Shown in pieces: positions 18,401 through 27,159 of a stretch of DNA of 63,166 bases. Made by a program: the position numbers and the translations under genes. Each line of letters opens with the position of its first letter. The stretch's first letter is position 1. The notes below the pieces were generated by a model. That model saw only the letters and a list, made by a program, of their open reading frames with translations. It did no database searches and had not been told where the DNA came from. This DNA is from DASUGC01 sp035606665 (GTDB taxonomy: Bacteria; Acidobacteriota; Vicinamibacteria; Vicinamibacterales; SCN-69-37): NCBI GenBank assembly GCA_035606665.1, contig DATNEY010000002.1, positions 1 to 63,166 of the forward strand, given 5' to 3'.

Positions 18401-21400
18401 CCGTGCCGCAGCCGATCTCCAATACCCGATCCGCGCCCAGCTCGCGAAGGCGCCTCACGGTGCAGTCGACCCACGACCGCATGTCCTCGGCCGGAATCGA
18501 CTCGCCGCTGTCGCTGCTCACCCAGTCGACGATGTTGAAGTCGGTGATCAACCCGCCACTTTTCTCGTAGGTGGCGTCATACAGGCGCTGCCAGTCAGCC
18601 AGATGAGCGTGCCGGCCGCGTTCACGTTCGGCTTCGGGCTCCCGGCTCACGACATATCCGAGCAGCCGACGGTGTTCCTCCGCTCCCTCGACGACGACGA
18701 GCGCGTCATCGACGAGCGGGTGATCGCGCAGCGCCGCCTCGATCTCGCCGAGCTCGATGCGGAATCCACGAACCTTCACCTGGTGGTCGGTTCGTCCCAG
18801 GAATTCAAGGGTGCGATCCGCCCCCCAGCATGCGAGATCGCCGGTCCGGTACATTCGGCCGCCGTGGACACCATGCGGGTTTGCCACGAATCGCGACGCG
18901 GTCAAGCCCGGGCGTCCCAGATACCCGCGGGCTAACGCGTGGCCAGAAATGTAGAGTTCGCCCGGTGTGCCAGGAGGTACTGGCGCGAGAAAGGAGTCGA
19001 GCACAAAGAGGTCGTAGTTCGGCAGGGGACGTCCGATGCTGACCACGTCGCTGCCACCTGCTTTGGTCTCTGGGTCCGTGAGGGCGTGTGAAGTCGCCCA
19101 GATCGTGGCTTCAGTTGGACCGTACACGTTCCAGGCTCGACCAATCCCGCGCAGATCTCGCGCGGTCCCTCGTTGCAGCGGTTCGCCGCCGACCAGTATC
19201 CGCACGCCGGCCAGCCCGGCGGCGTACTGTGTCAGCAGCTTCCAGTAGCTCGGCGTCGCCTGGAGGGACGTGACACCGTGCGGCTTGACGAGCGCCGTCA
19301 GCGCGCGCGGATCCTGAACCTCACCCGCCGTCGCGACAATCACCGTGCCCCCATGGCAGAGCGGCAGTAAGAGCTCCAATAGTGAGATGTCGAACGTCGT
19401 CGTCGTAATCGCAAGATGGCGATCGGACGGCCCGAATGGAACGACGTTCTGCATGCCGTGCAGGAACGTCGCAAGCGCGCCGTGCTCCACCACTACACCC
19501 TTGGGCGTACCCGTCGAGCCGGAGGTGAAGAGCACGTACGCCGCCTGGCTTCCGCGAAGTGCCGCCCACTTCTCGTGGCGGCAGGCATCGCTGGGGAGAC
19601 TCGCGATCCGAAGTGCAGTCGCAGGGGCGTCGAGCGACAGCACGTGGGGATGCGACGGAAAGCTCGCCGCGGCTGCGGTCTGAGTCAGCAGACAGGCCGG
19701 CCTTGCATCCTCAATCATGGCCGCAAGGCGCGGGCCCGGATCGCGCGGATCGAGTGGCAGGTAGGTAGCGCCGGACTTCAGAACGGCGAGCAGGGCGGCC
19801 ACCGTGTCGATCGAACGAGGCAATGCCACGCCGACAATCTGGCCCGGGCCGATGCCCGAGTCACGCAGGTAGTGCGCCAGTTGATTCGCGCGCGCGTCGA
19901 GCTCCTGGTACGTGAGGGACCGGCCCTCACAGGCGACGGCCCGGGCCGCTGGGGTTTGCCTGGCTTGCGCCTCGACCAGCTCGTGTGCGCCGGCTGCGGC
20001 AACACTCGTGCGCACGCCGCGGCCGCTTGCGAGCGCCGCAGCCTGTTCCGGCGCATCGAGCAGCTCGACCCGTCCGACGATCAAATCCGCGTCGGTGCCG
20101 GCCGCGTCGAGAATGCGCACGTAGTGGCGCATCATGCGGGCGATGCGCGACGGGTCGAACAAGTCGCTGGAGTAGATCCACGTCAGCGCAATCTGATCGC
20201 CCTGTTCGCGGGCGTACACCTCCAGCTCGAACCGTGCCGACACCTCGCCGCGAGCTTCCATCCCGGGACCGCCGGGGTTCGCAATGCCGCCGCCCGGTGC
20301 GGTCATGAGCACGAAGGTCACTTGGAACACCGGCGTCGTATTCAACTGGCGCGGAGGCGCCAGCTTCTCGACCACGTGTTCGAACGGTGCGTCCTGGTGC
20401 TCGTACGCTCCCAACGCGACGTCGCGAACATGAGCGAGCAACTCTCGGAACGTTGATTGCGGCCGGACGCGCATGCGTAGCACGACCGTGTTGACGAACA
20501 GGCCGATCGTCCGTTCGAACGTCTCCGTCTCGCGGTTCGCTATCGGCGACCCGACGAGGATGTCGTCGCGGCCGGTGTAGCGGGAAAGCAGCGCGCCAAA
20601 GGCGGCGAGCAACGTCATGTACAGCGTGGCTGCGCTTCGTTCGGCGAGTGTCTTCAACGCGGCTGTAGTCGACGCCGAGACGTTGAGCGTCGCGACCCTG
20701 CCGGTGAACGATGGTGTCTCAGGCCGCGGGCGGTCGGCAGGCAGGTCGAGTGTGGGAGGCGCACCCTCGAGACATGTGGTCCAGTACGCGAGCGGCGCGG
20801 CAAGGGCCGCCGGGCTCAGCCGGTCGCGCTGCCGAAGCGAAAAGTCAGCGTACTGCGCGGCTATTGGTTCGAGCGCCGGCGCGCGGCCGGCGCGATACAC
20901 CATATAGAGCGTCCGAAGCTCCTGACTGAAAATCGTGTCGGACCATGCATCGGTCGCGATGTGGTGAATCGTCCGCAACAGGAGTTGTCGATCAGGCCCG
21001 AGCAGCAGGAGCCGGACGCGAAGCACCGGGCCGCCGGCAAGATCAATCGGCAATCGCCGCTCGCGATCCTTCTCGTCGGCGATGCGCCTGAACTGCTCCT
21101 CGGGCTCGAGACCGGTCAGATCGATCACGGGCAGTGCGACGGCGGCGGCTGGTTCGATGATCTGCACGGGCTCGCCGTCGATCTGGCCGTACCGCGTCCG
21201 CAGGATCTCGTGACGCTCGACGATCGTCTGAAGCGCGCGCCCGAGCGCCTCCAGATTCAGCTCGCCGGTCAACATGAGCGCCATCGTCATGTTGTATTGG
21301 CCCGTCGCACCTTCGATCTGATCGAGCACCCAGAGGCGCTGCTGCGCGAATGACAACGGCACCCGGGACGGCCGCGCCGGCAGGTCCGTCACGTCGGCGC

Positions 21401-24400
21401 GACCTGGCTGGCTCGTCAGGCGGCGTGCCGACGACGGCGGAACGTCCTCGACGGGCGCGAGTCGCCGCGACTCGACGAGCGCGCCCAGCGCCCGAACGGT
21501 CGGCTTTTCCAGGACATCGCGCAGCTCGACCGTCACGCCCAGCGCTGCGTGAATGCGTGCGATAGCACGCATCGCCAGGAGCGAGTGACCGCCGATCGAA
21601 AAGAAGTTCTCGTGGAGACCGACGTCACGGCGCTGCAACAGTGACCGCCAGATATCGAGAAGGGCCTCCTCTACCAGCGTCGGCGATCGGTCGTCGAGGA
21701 CACTCTCGAAGAGCGGTGGCGTCAATGCGTCCCGGTCTACGCGTCCGGAGAGTATGTGCGGTATACGGTCCACGAAACAGATGAGCGGCGGCGGCTGTTC
21801 GAGCCCACGTGCCGCGAGCGTGGCGCGCAACCGTTCCGGAGTCACGCTGCCGCCGGGTTCGGCGACGACGTAGGCGATGTCATTCGAGAGTCCGTCCGGA
21901 CCGGCGGCCTCCGCAGCGACGGCATCGACGACGGCATCGGCCTGCCGCAGGATTGATTCGATCCGCGCACGGCGATCCTGCGCGTCCATGCGATCGACTG
22001 ACTCCGCACGTCCCTGGCGCACCTCGAGCCGGCCGTCGATCCAGCGGGCTGTTTCGCCGGTCCTCAACATTCTCGAGCCCGCGGGCCCTTCCGGGCTCGC
22101 TACGAACATCGCGGCCGTGCGGGCCGGGTGACGGTGGTAGCCTCCTCCGACCCCCTGGCCGGAAACGTAGAGAGCGCCCCACACACCGGACGGCACTTGG
22201 CGCAACCGATCGTCTAGAACGTGGGCACGCATGCCGGCCAGCAGCTCTATCCGCTGCGCGGCGCCGACCTGCCCGTCATCGTCGGAAACCCGTCCATAGG
22301 CGCACGCTGGCGGCGCGCCGTACATCCAGAACGTCGATCGAAACGCCCGCACCGTGCCGCCATCCGCCGGCTCGCTGTCTTCGTGAAGCAGCACGCTCAG
22401 CCTCGACGCCCATGACGAGCGGGCAAGGACGCGCATCATCTCCCTCGTCGTCGAGACGTGGGTAATCGCGTGTGTCTCGACCGTGGCGGACAGGTACGGA
22501 GCGAGCAGATCATCGGCGTCGGGACATTCGAGCTGGGCACCAGTGACCAGAGGGAGCAGGAGGTCGAGTACGCCGTCTGACGACAACAGACTGCGCGTGA
22601 CCAGCATGCGGTCGCCCGGTCCCAAATTGACCGCTTCATGAACGGCGGCCAGCAGGCTAACGGCCGCAGCGTTGGAAGTGCTCACGCCACCCGGCGCACC
22701 CGATGGGTGCTGGACATACGCGACGTAGGCGGTATCCCCCGGGCGAGCCGGCCGTTGGCGCCGGCGACCGTTCGGAATCCCTCCTCCGTTCCCCGAACAC
22801 GATTGCCGGCCGACCGCGTCGATCGCGACAAGGTCCGCGGTTGCAGGCAGGACCAGCCTCGCATCGGGCGACACGAGTGAGAGCCTCGGCCGCGCATCGT
22901 CGAGCACCGCCGCCAGGTGCGATCCCGGAGCGTCGAGGTCCAGGAGGAGAAAGGCGGCGCCGGCCTCGAGGACGCCGAGCATCGCAACCACGAGATCGAT
23001 GCCGGGTCGCGCGGCGATCGCCACCAGATCGCCGGCGTCGATTCCGTGTTCCGTGAGACGTTGCGAGTACGCGCGAGATCTCGCGCCCAGGTCGGCATAG
23101 GTGACGGTGTCAGTGGTGTTTCGAATTGCAATGGCACCACCATGACCGCGCACGATGTGCTCGAAGCATTCATAGAGGGTGGTGCCGTTCGCCTTCGCCG
23201 CAGGAATGGCGCTCGGTGCCTGCGATGCATGGCCATCTCCCGAGACCAGATCGATGTCATCGACAGTGATGTCCGGGTCAGCGATGACTGCATCGAGCAC
23301 GCGCGTGAACCGGGTTGCCATGTCGACGATCCAGCCGTGATCGAACAGGTCCCGGCTGTACACCCAGGTCAGGCCCAACCGCTGACCTCTGGCCACGACT
23401 GCAAGCTCCAGGTCGAACATAGCGGTCGGCTTCGACTGATCCGCGACAAGCGATTTCGCGGGAGCGTCGGCGTCCGCCGCAGCTCGCTGCTCCCCTGGAG
23501 TGTTTTGCACTGACAACGCGACCTGGATGAGCGGGAACCGATCCTGCCGTCTCGGCGGCGCGATCCATCGGACCACCTGCTCGAAAGGGGCGTCGCGATG
23601 TACGTAGGCCGCGAGCGCTCGCTCCCGAACCTGGGCCAGCAGTGCCCGAAATGTGAGGCCCGCGGGTATCTCCACACGGAGGACGAGAAGGTCGACGAAG
23701 AAACCGATCAGCCGCTCAAGCGCAGGTTGCGACCGGCTCACGATGGGCGACCCGATGCCGAAGTCCCGTTGCCCTGAGTACCGCGACAGGAGAACGGCGA
23801 ACGCCGCCGCCAAGGTCATATAGAGCGTTGACTGGTGCTCGATGGCGAATCGGCGCACGCTGTCCGCTCGCGACTCGGCCAGTTCCGTGCGATGGACGCC
23901 AGCGGCAAACGTCTGGACTGGCGGTCTGCCGCGTCGCGTCGGTAACGCCAGCGTTGTCGGCATGCCTTTGAGGTTGCTTGTCCAGTACCGGACCGCATCG
24001 GCTTCGGCGTCCGACGATTGCGAGCGCTGCCACAGGGTGAAGTCCGCGTACTGGAGCGTCAGTGGAGGAAGCGGGTCAGGCTCATCCTTCACGTAGGCGG
24101 CGTACAGGGTCCGGATCTCGTGCTCGAAGATCTCCTCGGACCACTTGTCGAAGAACAGGTGATCGACAGTACGGACGAGAACGTGGCGATCGTCGGCCAG
24201 GCGCGCGAGCGCGAACCGGAGGGGCGGCAGCGATGACTCGAACGGCCGCGACTTCTCGCTGGCGACGATTTCCAGTAGGCGCGCCCGCCGCAAGCCGGGC
24301 GCGGCCGAGGAAAGATCGATGAAATCCACTACCGGGGCTTGCGGCGCGCAAACGATCTGGATCGGTTCGCCGTCGACGTCCTCGATGCGCGTGCGCAGGA

Positions 24401-26348
24401 TTTCGTGGCGCGCCACCACCGTCTCGACCGCGCGCCGGCAGGCATGCTCGGAAAACGGGCCCGTCCACGAAATCGTCGCCGTCATGTGGTACCGGCCATG
24501 CTCGGGATGCAGTTTCGCGAGCAGCCAGAGACGTTGCTGCTCGTACGACAGCGGCACTCGTACGGGACGTTGGACGGCTGCCACGGGCTTCGGCGCACGC
24601 GTCGATTGCCCGGCGTTCGACGCCGTCGCGACTCGTTCGGCGAGCGCGGCCGGCGTCGGTTGGTCGAACAGGTCGGCAACGCTCAGCGTGACGCCGAACG
24701 CCGCCTGGATACGGGCGACGGCGCGCATGGCCGCCAGCGAGTGGCCGCCGAGTCTGAAGAAGTCATCCTGGCTGCCGATCTGCGGTCTGTCGAGCACCTC
24801 CGAAAAAATGGCGCGCACGATTTCTTCGTGCGGGTTCGATGCGGCGTCGTAGGCCGTACTGGCCGGCTGATCGAGAGCCGGCAGGGCTTGCCGGTTGATC
24901 TTGCCGTTCGGCGTCAACGGCCAGGTGGACAGGAACCCGATCCGCGATGGCACGAACGACGTGGGCAGCGACTCACGCGCGTGCCGCTGAAGCGCCCCTT
25001 CGAGCACCGTGTAGTCCTGGTCCGCCGCGCGGGCGTGCTCACCTCGAGCCAGTACGACGTAGGCGTGAAGCGATGGACCGGGTCCACGTTCCACCACCAT
25101 CGCAAGCGCGTCCTGTACCGCTTCGTGCCGCCGAAGAACCTCCTCGACTTCCCCGAGCTCGATACGTACGCCACGCAGTTTTACCTGCCGATCGACGCGG
25201 CCGAGGAATTCGAGCGTCCCGTCGGGCCGCCAGCGCGCGGAATCTCCGGTCCGGTAGAGACGCGTCCCGCGCGCGCCGAAGGGGTTCGCGACAAACCGTT
25301 CAGCGGTGAGGCCGGGCCGGCCAACGTAGCCTCGGGCCAGACCCGCGCCACCGATATACAGCTCGCCTGGAACACCAGGTGGCTGACGGTTCAGGAAACC
25401 GTCGAGTACGTGGATTTCCGTGCCGTGTATCGGACGGCCGATCGTAATAGGCTCACCGTCACGCAGCTCCGCAATTGTCGAATAAGTAGTTGTTTCGGTG
25501 GGCCCGTACAGGTTGCAAAACCTCGTCGTACCGGCGAGGTTACGTGCCTCGCCGACCAGCGCTGGCGGGAGGACCTCGCCCGCGACATTGATCGTTCGAA
25601 TCGACGGCAATCCGGGATCGCGCAGCATGACCACGAGCAACGAGGGCACGGTGTTCACGAGGGTGACTCGTGCCCGCGCGGGAAGCGCGGTGATCTGAAT
25701 CGGGCTGTCCGCCAGAATGGCGCAGCCACCAGACGCCAGCGGACCAAACATTTCGAACACGGACAGATCGAACGACAGTGACGTTGCGCACAGAACGCCG
25801 GCCAGCTCCTCAGACGTGTAGGCGCGCGATGTCCACCGCACGAACGCGACGGCGGCTCTATGCTCGATCGCGACTCCTTTTGGCACGCCCGTGGAGCCGG
25901 ACGTGAACAACACATAGGAAACGGTCTCTGGTCTCGGCGGCCGGGCGAGAGCAGGTGGATTCTCGCGGCGACAGTCGCGTGGAGTAACGAATGTCAGCCC
26001 GCTCGTCGGCATGAAGGGCTCGATCCGCTCATCCGTAATCACGACGGTGGTGCCGGACTCTTCGAGGATCGCGCGAAGACGACGCTGCGGATAACTGGGA
26101 TCCAGTGGCACGTAGGATCCGCCGGCCTTCAGGACGGCGAGGACCGCGACCGGCATTTCGGTTCGTCGCGGCAGATGCACGCCGACACGCGTTTCGAGGC
26201 CGACGCCGGCCGAGACGAGATCGTGCGCCAGTGCATTCGCCAACTCGTCCAGCTCGCGGTAGGTGACATGGCGATCGCCGTCGATCAGAGCGACCGCATC
26301 CGGCGTGCGCCTGGTCTGCGCTTCAACCAGATGGTGAAGGCAGGTCAC
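15405..26348 (-). CDS. Trimodular NRPS: A-PCP-C-A*-PCP-C-A(NMT)-PCP-C
   Basis: About 3647 residues. A1 (TSGSTGVPKG near 151; Lys in PNGKINR near 481) has a pocket I read as DLFNNALTYK, close to published Ala codes; PCP1 GGHSL near 536. C1 has DHLFFDK near 730 in place of HHxxxDG. A2 is degenerate: the P-loop reads QHPSGAPGG near 1215, YGPTE is YGAPP, and the C-terminal Lys is Arg (LSGRVDR); PCP2 is intact (GGHSL near 1588). C2 has HHIATDA near 1798. A3 pocket reads DILQLGVIWK, one change from the Gly code, with an N-methyltransferase inserted before its C-terminal subdomain (VLEIGCGTG near 2648), so sarcosine is expected; PCP3 near 3065. A final C domain (HHVVADA near 3308) ends the protein, implying transfer to a separate carrier. 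The start is GTG 26348, overlapping the thioesterase TGA (GTGA); an upstream in-frame start at 26495 would overlap it by 150 bases. Confidence 0.93.
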   Translation of the reverse strand: MTCLHHLVEAQTRRTPDAVALIDGDRHVTYRELDELANALAHDLVSAGVGLETRVGVHLPRRTEMPVAVLAVLKAGGSYVPLDPSYPQRRLRAILEESGTTVVITDERIEPFMPTSGLTFVTPRDCRRENPPALARPPRPETVSYVLFTSGSTGVPKGVAIEHRAAVAFVRWTSRAYTSEELAGVLCATSLSFDLSVFEMFGPLASGGCAILADSPIQITALPARARVTLVNTVPSLLVVMLRDPGLPSIRTINVAGEVLPPALVGEARNLAGTTRFCNLYGPTETTTYSTIAELRDGEPITIGRPIHGTEIHVLDGFLNRQPPGVPGELYIGGAGLARGYVGRPGLTAERFVANPFGARGTRLYRTGDSARWRPDGTLEFLGRVDRQVKLRGVRIELGEVEEVLRRHEAVQDALAMVVERGPGPSLHAYVVLARGEHARAADQDYTVLEGALQRHARESLPTSFVPSRIGFLSTWPLTPNGKINRQALPALDQPASTAYDAASNPHEEIVRAIFSEVLDRPQIGSQDDFFRLGGHSLAAMRAVARIQAAFGVTLSVADLFDQPTPAALAERVATASNAGQSTRAPKPVAAVQRPVRVPLSYEQQRLWLLAKLHPEHGRYHMTATISWTGPFSEHACRRAVETVVARHEILRTRIEDVDGEPIQIVCAPQAPVVDFIDLSSAAPGLRRARLLEIVASEKSRPFESSLPPLRFALARLADDRHVLVRTVDHLFFDKWSEEIFEHEIRTLYAAYVKDEPDPLPPLTLQYADFTLWQRSQSSDAEADAVRYWTSNLKGMPTTLALPTRRGRPPVQTFAAGVHRTELAESRADSVRRFAIEHQSTLYMTLAAAFAVLLSRYSGQRDFGIGSPIVSRSQPALERLIGFFVDLLVLRVEIPAGLTFRALLAQVRERALAAYVHRDAPFEQVVRWIAPPRRQDRFPLIQVALSVQNTPGEQRAAADADAPAKSLVADQSKPTAMFDLELAVVARGQRLGLTWVYSRDLFDHGWIVDMATRFTRVLDAVIADPDITVDDIDLVSGDGHASQAPSAIPAAKANGTTLYECFEHIVRGHGGAIAIRNTTDTVTYADLGARSRAYSQRLTEHGIDAGDLVAIAARPGIDLVVAMLGVLEAGAAFLLLDLDAPGSHLAAVLDDARPRLSLVSPDARLVLPATADLVAIDAVGRQSCSGNGGGIPNGRRRQRPARPGDTAYVAYVQHPSGAPGGVSTSNAAAVSLLAAVHEAVNLGPGDRMLVTRSLLSSDGVLDLLLPLVTGAQLECPDADDLLAPYLSATVETHAITHVSTTREMMRVLARSSWASRLSVLLHEDSEPADGGTVRAFRSTFWMYGAPPACAYGRVSDDDGQVGAAQRIELLAGMRAHVLDDRLRQVPSGVWGALYVSGQGVGGGYHRHPARTAAMFVASPEGPAGSRMLRTGETARWIDGRLEVRQGRAESVDRMDAQDRRARIESILRQADAVVDAVAAEAAGPDGLSNDIAYVVAEPGGSVTPERLRATLAARGLEQPPPLICFVDRIPHILSGRVDRDALTPPLFESVLDDRSPTLVEEALLDIWRSLLQRRDVGLHENFFSIGGHSLLAMRAIARIHAALGVTVELRDVLEKPTVRALGALVESRRLAPVEDVPPSSARRLTSQPGRADVTDLPARPSRVPLSFAQQRLWVLDQIEGATGQYNMTMALMLTGELNLEALGRALQTIVERHEILRTRYGQIDGEPVQIIEPAAAVALPVIDLTGLEPEEQFRRIADEKDRERRLPIDLAGGPVLRVRLLLLGPDRQLLLRTIHHIATDAWSDTIFSQELRTLYMVYRAGRAPALEPIAAQYADFSLRQRDRLSPAALAAPLAYWTTCLEGAPPTLDLPADRPRPETPSFTGRVATLNVSASTTAALKTLAERSAATLYMTLLAAFGALLSRYTGRDDILVGSPIANRETETFERTIGLFVNTVVLRMRVRPQSTFRELLAHVRDVALGAYEHQDAPFEHVVEKLAPPRQLNTTPVFQVTFVLMTAPGGGIANPGGPGMEARGEVSARFELEVYAREQGDQIALTWIYSSDLFDPSRIARMMRHYVRILDAAGTDADLIVGRVELLDAPEQAAALASGRGVRTSVAAAGAHELVEAQARQTPAARAVACEGRSLTYQELDARANQLAHYLRDSGIGPGQIVGVALPRSIDTVAALLAVLKSGATYLPLDPRDPGPRLAAMIEDARPACLLTQTAAAASFPSHPHVLSLDAPATALRIASLPSDACRHEKWAALRGSQAAYVLFTSGSTGTPKGVVVEHGALATFLHGMQNVVPFGPSDRHLAITTTTFDISLLELLLPLCHGGTVIVATAGEVQDPRALTALVKPHGVTSLQATPSYWKLLTQYAAGLAGVRILVGGEPLQRGTARDLRGIGRAWNVYGPTEATIWATSHALTDPETKAGGSDVVSIGRPLPNYDLFVLDSFLAPVPPGTPGELYISGHALARGYLGRPGLTASRFVANPHGVHGGRMYRTGDLACWGADRTLEFLGRTDHQVKVRGFRIELGEIEAALRDHPLVDDALVVVEGAEEHRRLLGYVVSREPEAERERGRHAHLADWQRLYDATYEKSGGLITDFNIVDWVSSDSGESIPAEDMRSWVDCTVRRLRELGADRVLEIGCGTGLIATRVAPGSRRYIGIDSSQVAIDQLGAYVAGQPGLAHVELRHGFAHDLSFLDDDSVDLVVLNSVVQYFPDIDYFLSVLREAVRVTQRGGHVFVGDVRNLRLLTAFHVSARLHKAGDDVSIAELHRRVQAAERQEKELLIDPDLFDELARRWAKVGSVEKTPKPGAYVNEVSRFRYDVMLQLGPKWGDAPPDVWLDWNPGTPVAHAVDHQLRGNPGLSVGVRGIVDGRVAASVALARHLQDAESGDVRNAGELRQACAGMVGENPGLVLAAVATAGRRVSWSGFDADGEFAIVVNPRRRTVDELPDHPSPVWRRFGTAPADRRGGDALTATLQEHLRQRLPDYMIPAALTVLPEWPLTASGKLDRRALPKPHRHAPSNELPQTQLEELLCAVFAQTLGLERVGPDDDFFALGGHSLVAMRAIARIHGVLGVTLEVRDVFEQPTIRALAALAEARRAGAAGLGAPPITRASRDGFLPLSFNQEYALFGIWFMQTTGKGVAPLHLSTSWRVTGPVDPDAIGRAVKEVVRRHEPLRTGFSNARGLLSIRPLARVLTKSAEFLFRHVPTERVLTRLPGVAVRRSPAPWKMFRQHIANHASIALERFDLSGLAPERRDAALARLNGELMGRKFDMRVPPLFRAALIRLSADEHVLTAVVHHVVADAWSLDVIRREIMAISEAYANGQPSPLAEPRLQLLDMAVWERERFQGRVLDEKLAFWKSRLFTAGRPIPRMAVGDVPHARRSAGKLTYMSGTRSMELGRSLHERLQLVCARQGVTFYMALLATFTLILHRHSRRPHVRIIVNMANRSLPGTEDIVGPLAQAHDLVMVFSPEDRLVDLLAQARTAILDAVAHQDMPISLIARRLGLAQKVPKQFIDALPIVLDLMTEPTGGPSLDKGSVPDLISGTTDQRPKYVAVGFLVRAFIRPQGARVGIWYPLDRMTDETVGRIFDEWRTLLEALASDPQTRLADLPSFADLAHGSVTTGDIDSSVRGLSLRDSF

Positions 26349-27121
26349 GCCATACCCGCTGGCCTCTGGCCGTCCAACAGACAAAGCAAGTCCCGTGACA
26401 CATCTCGCGCGACCGCGCTTGCGGCTTCTCTCAGAAAAAAGTGATCTCCTGAATAGAACCGTAGGGTCAGTGGCGACGTCGTCTCGCGTGACCATGGATG
26501 CAACTCGTCTGGCAGCGTCTCGCGATCATCGGCTCCGCCGTACGCCAGGATCGGCAGATCAAGCGGCGGCCGCGTCCGGCAGACGTACGTCTCGGCCATC
26601 TCGAAATCCGCGCGCAAGGCGGGCTCGAACAATCGAAAAACGTTCGGGTCCGCCAGCACTTCGGGTGCCGTACCGTTCAAGGACCGCACCTCTCCGAGAA
26701 ACTCCGCCTCCCCCAATCCGAAGCTGGGCGGTTTTCTCGCTGGTAACGAAGGCGCGCGACAACCGCAGACACAGAGCGCGACGGGTAGCGGCCCCTTGAG
26801 GAGCCTGAGATGTCGGGCGAGCTCAAAGCCAAGCAGCGCTCCCAGGCTGTGGCCCAGGATCGCGAACGGCATGTCGCCGAGCTCGGGTTGCACTCGCATG
26901 ACCATGGCGGACACCAGCGCCTGAATCCGCACGAATAGAGACTCTGCTCGGCGGCTTCCACGACCCGGATACTCGATCCCGACGATCTCGATGTCCGCAC
27001 CCACAAGATCCGGCCACTGGCCAAACGCTGCGGCCGAGCCGCCTGCAGGTGGGAAGCACAACAATCGGAGACGCGCATTCGGCCGGGCTGCGAATCTGGC
27101 CAGCCAGGGGCTGTCAGTCAT
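26345..27121 (-). CDS. Type II thioesterase (editing) 1
   Basis: A 258-residue alpha/beta hydrolase of the GrsT/TEII family, which removes misprimed or stalled acyl groups from carrier domains. Seen: N-terminal CFPPAGGSAAAF, YPGRGSR, the nucleophile elbow GHSLGALLGFELA (Ser about 89), an acidic residue near YGGADDRE, and the C-terminal His in SGDHFFLRE. Length is typical. It lies 38 bases after the E1 gene, and its TGA overlaps the NRPS GTG start (GTGA), so the two are probably translationally coupled. A second TEII (54496-55284) serves the other operon. Confidence 0.94.
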   Translation of the reverse strand: MTDSPWLARFAARPNARLRLLCFPPAGGSAAAFGQWPDLVGADIEIVGIEYPGRGSRRAESLFVRIQALVSAMVMRVQPELGDMPFAILGHSLGALLGFELARHLRLLKGPLPVALCVCGCRAPSLPARKPPSFGLGEAEFLGEVRSLNGTAPEVLADPNVFRLFEPALRADFEMAETYVCRTRPPLDLPILAYGGADDRETLPDELHPWSRETTSPLTLRFYSGDHFFLREAASAVARDVSRDLLCLLDGQRPAGMA

Positions 27122-27159
27122 CGTCGCGTCACATCGATCGAGCGTGACTCAAATCGATG

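Noticed and set aside
17277..18935. 552-codon plus-strand open frame opposite the NRPS N-methyltransferase
   Set aside because: Antisense shadow; the minus strand has a continuous A-NMT-A reading with all motifs.
22000..23190. Frameshift or assembly error as the cause of the dead A2 domain
   Set aside because: The frame is open over the whole domain, length is normal, and changes are spread over several motifs, so sequencing error is not a sufficient explanation.
24339..25781. 480-codon plus-strand open frame opposite the first A domain
   Set aside because: Antisense shadow with no domain similarity; overlaps intact A1 and PCP1.
26349..26495. Upstream in-frame start for the trimodular NRPS at 26495
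   Set aside because: It would overlap the thioesterase by 150 bases and adds Arg-rich sequence; GTG 26348 forms a normal GTGA overlap just before the A domain begins.
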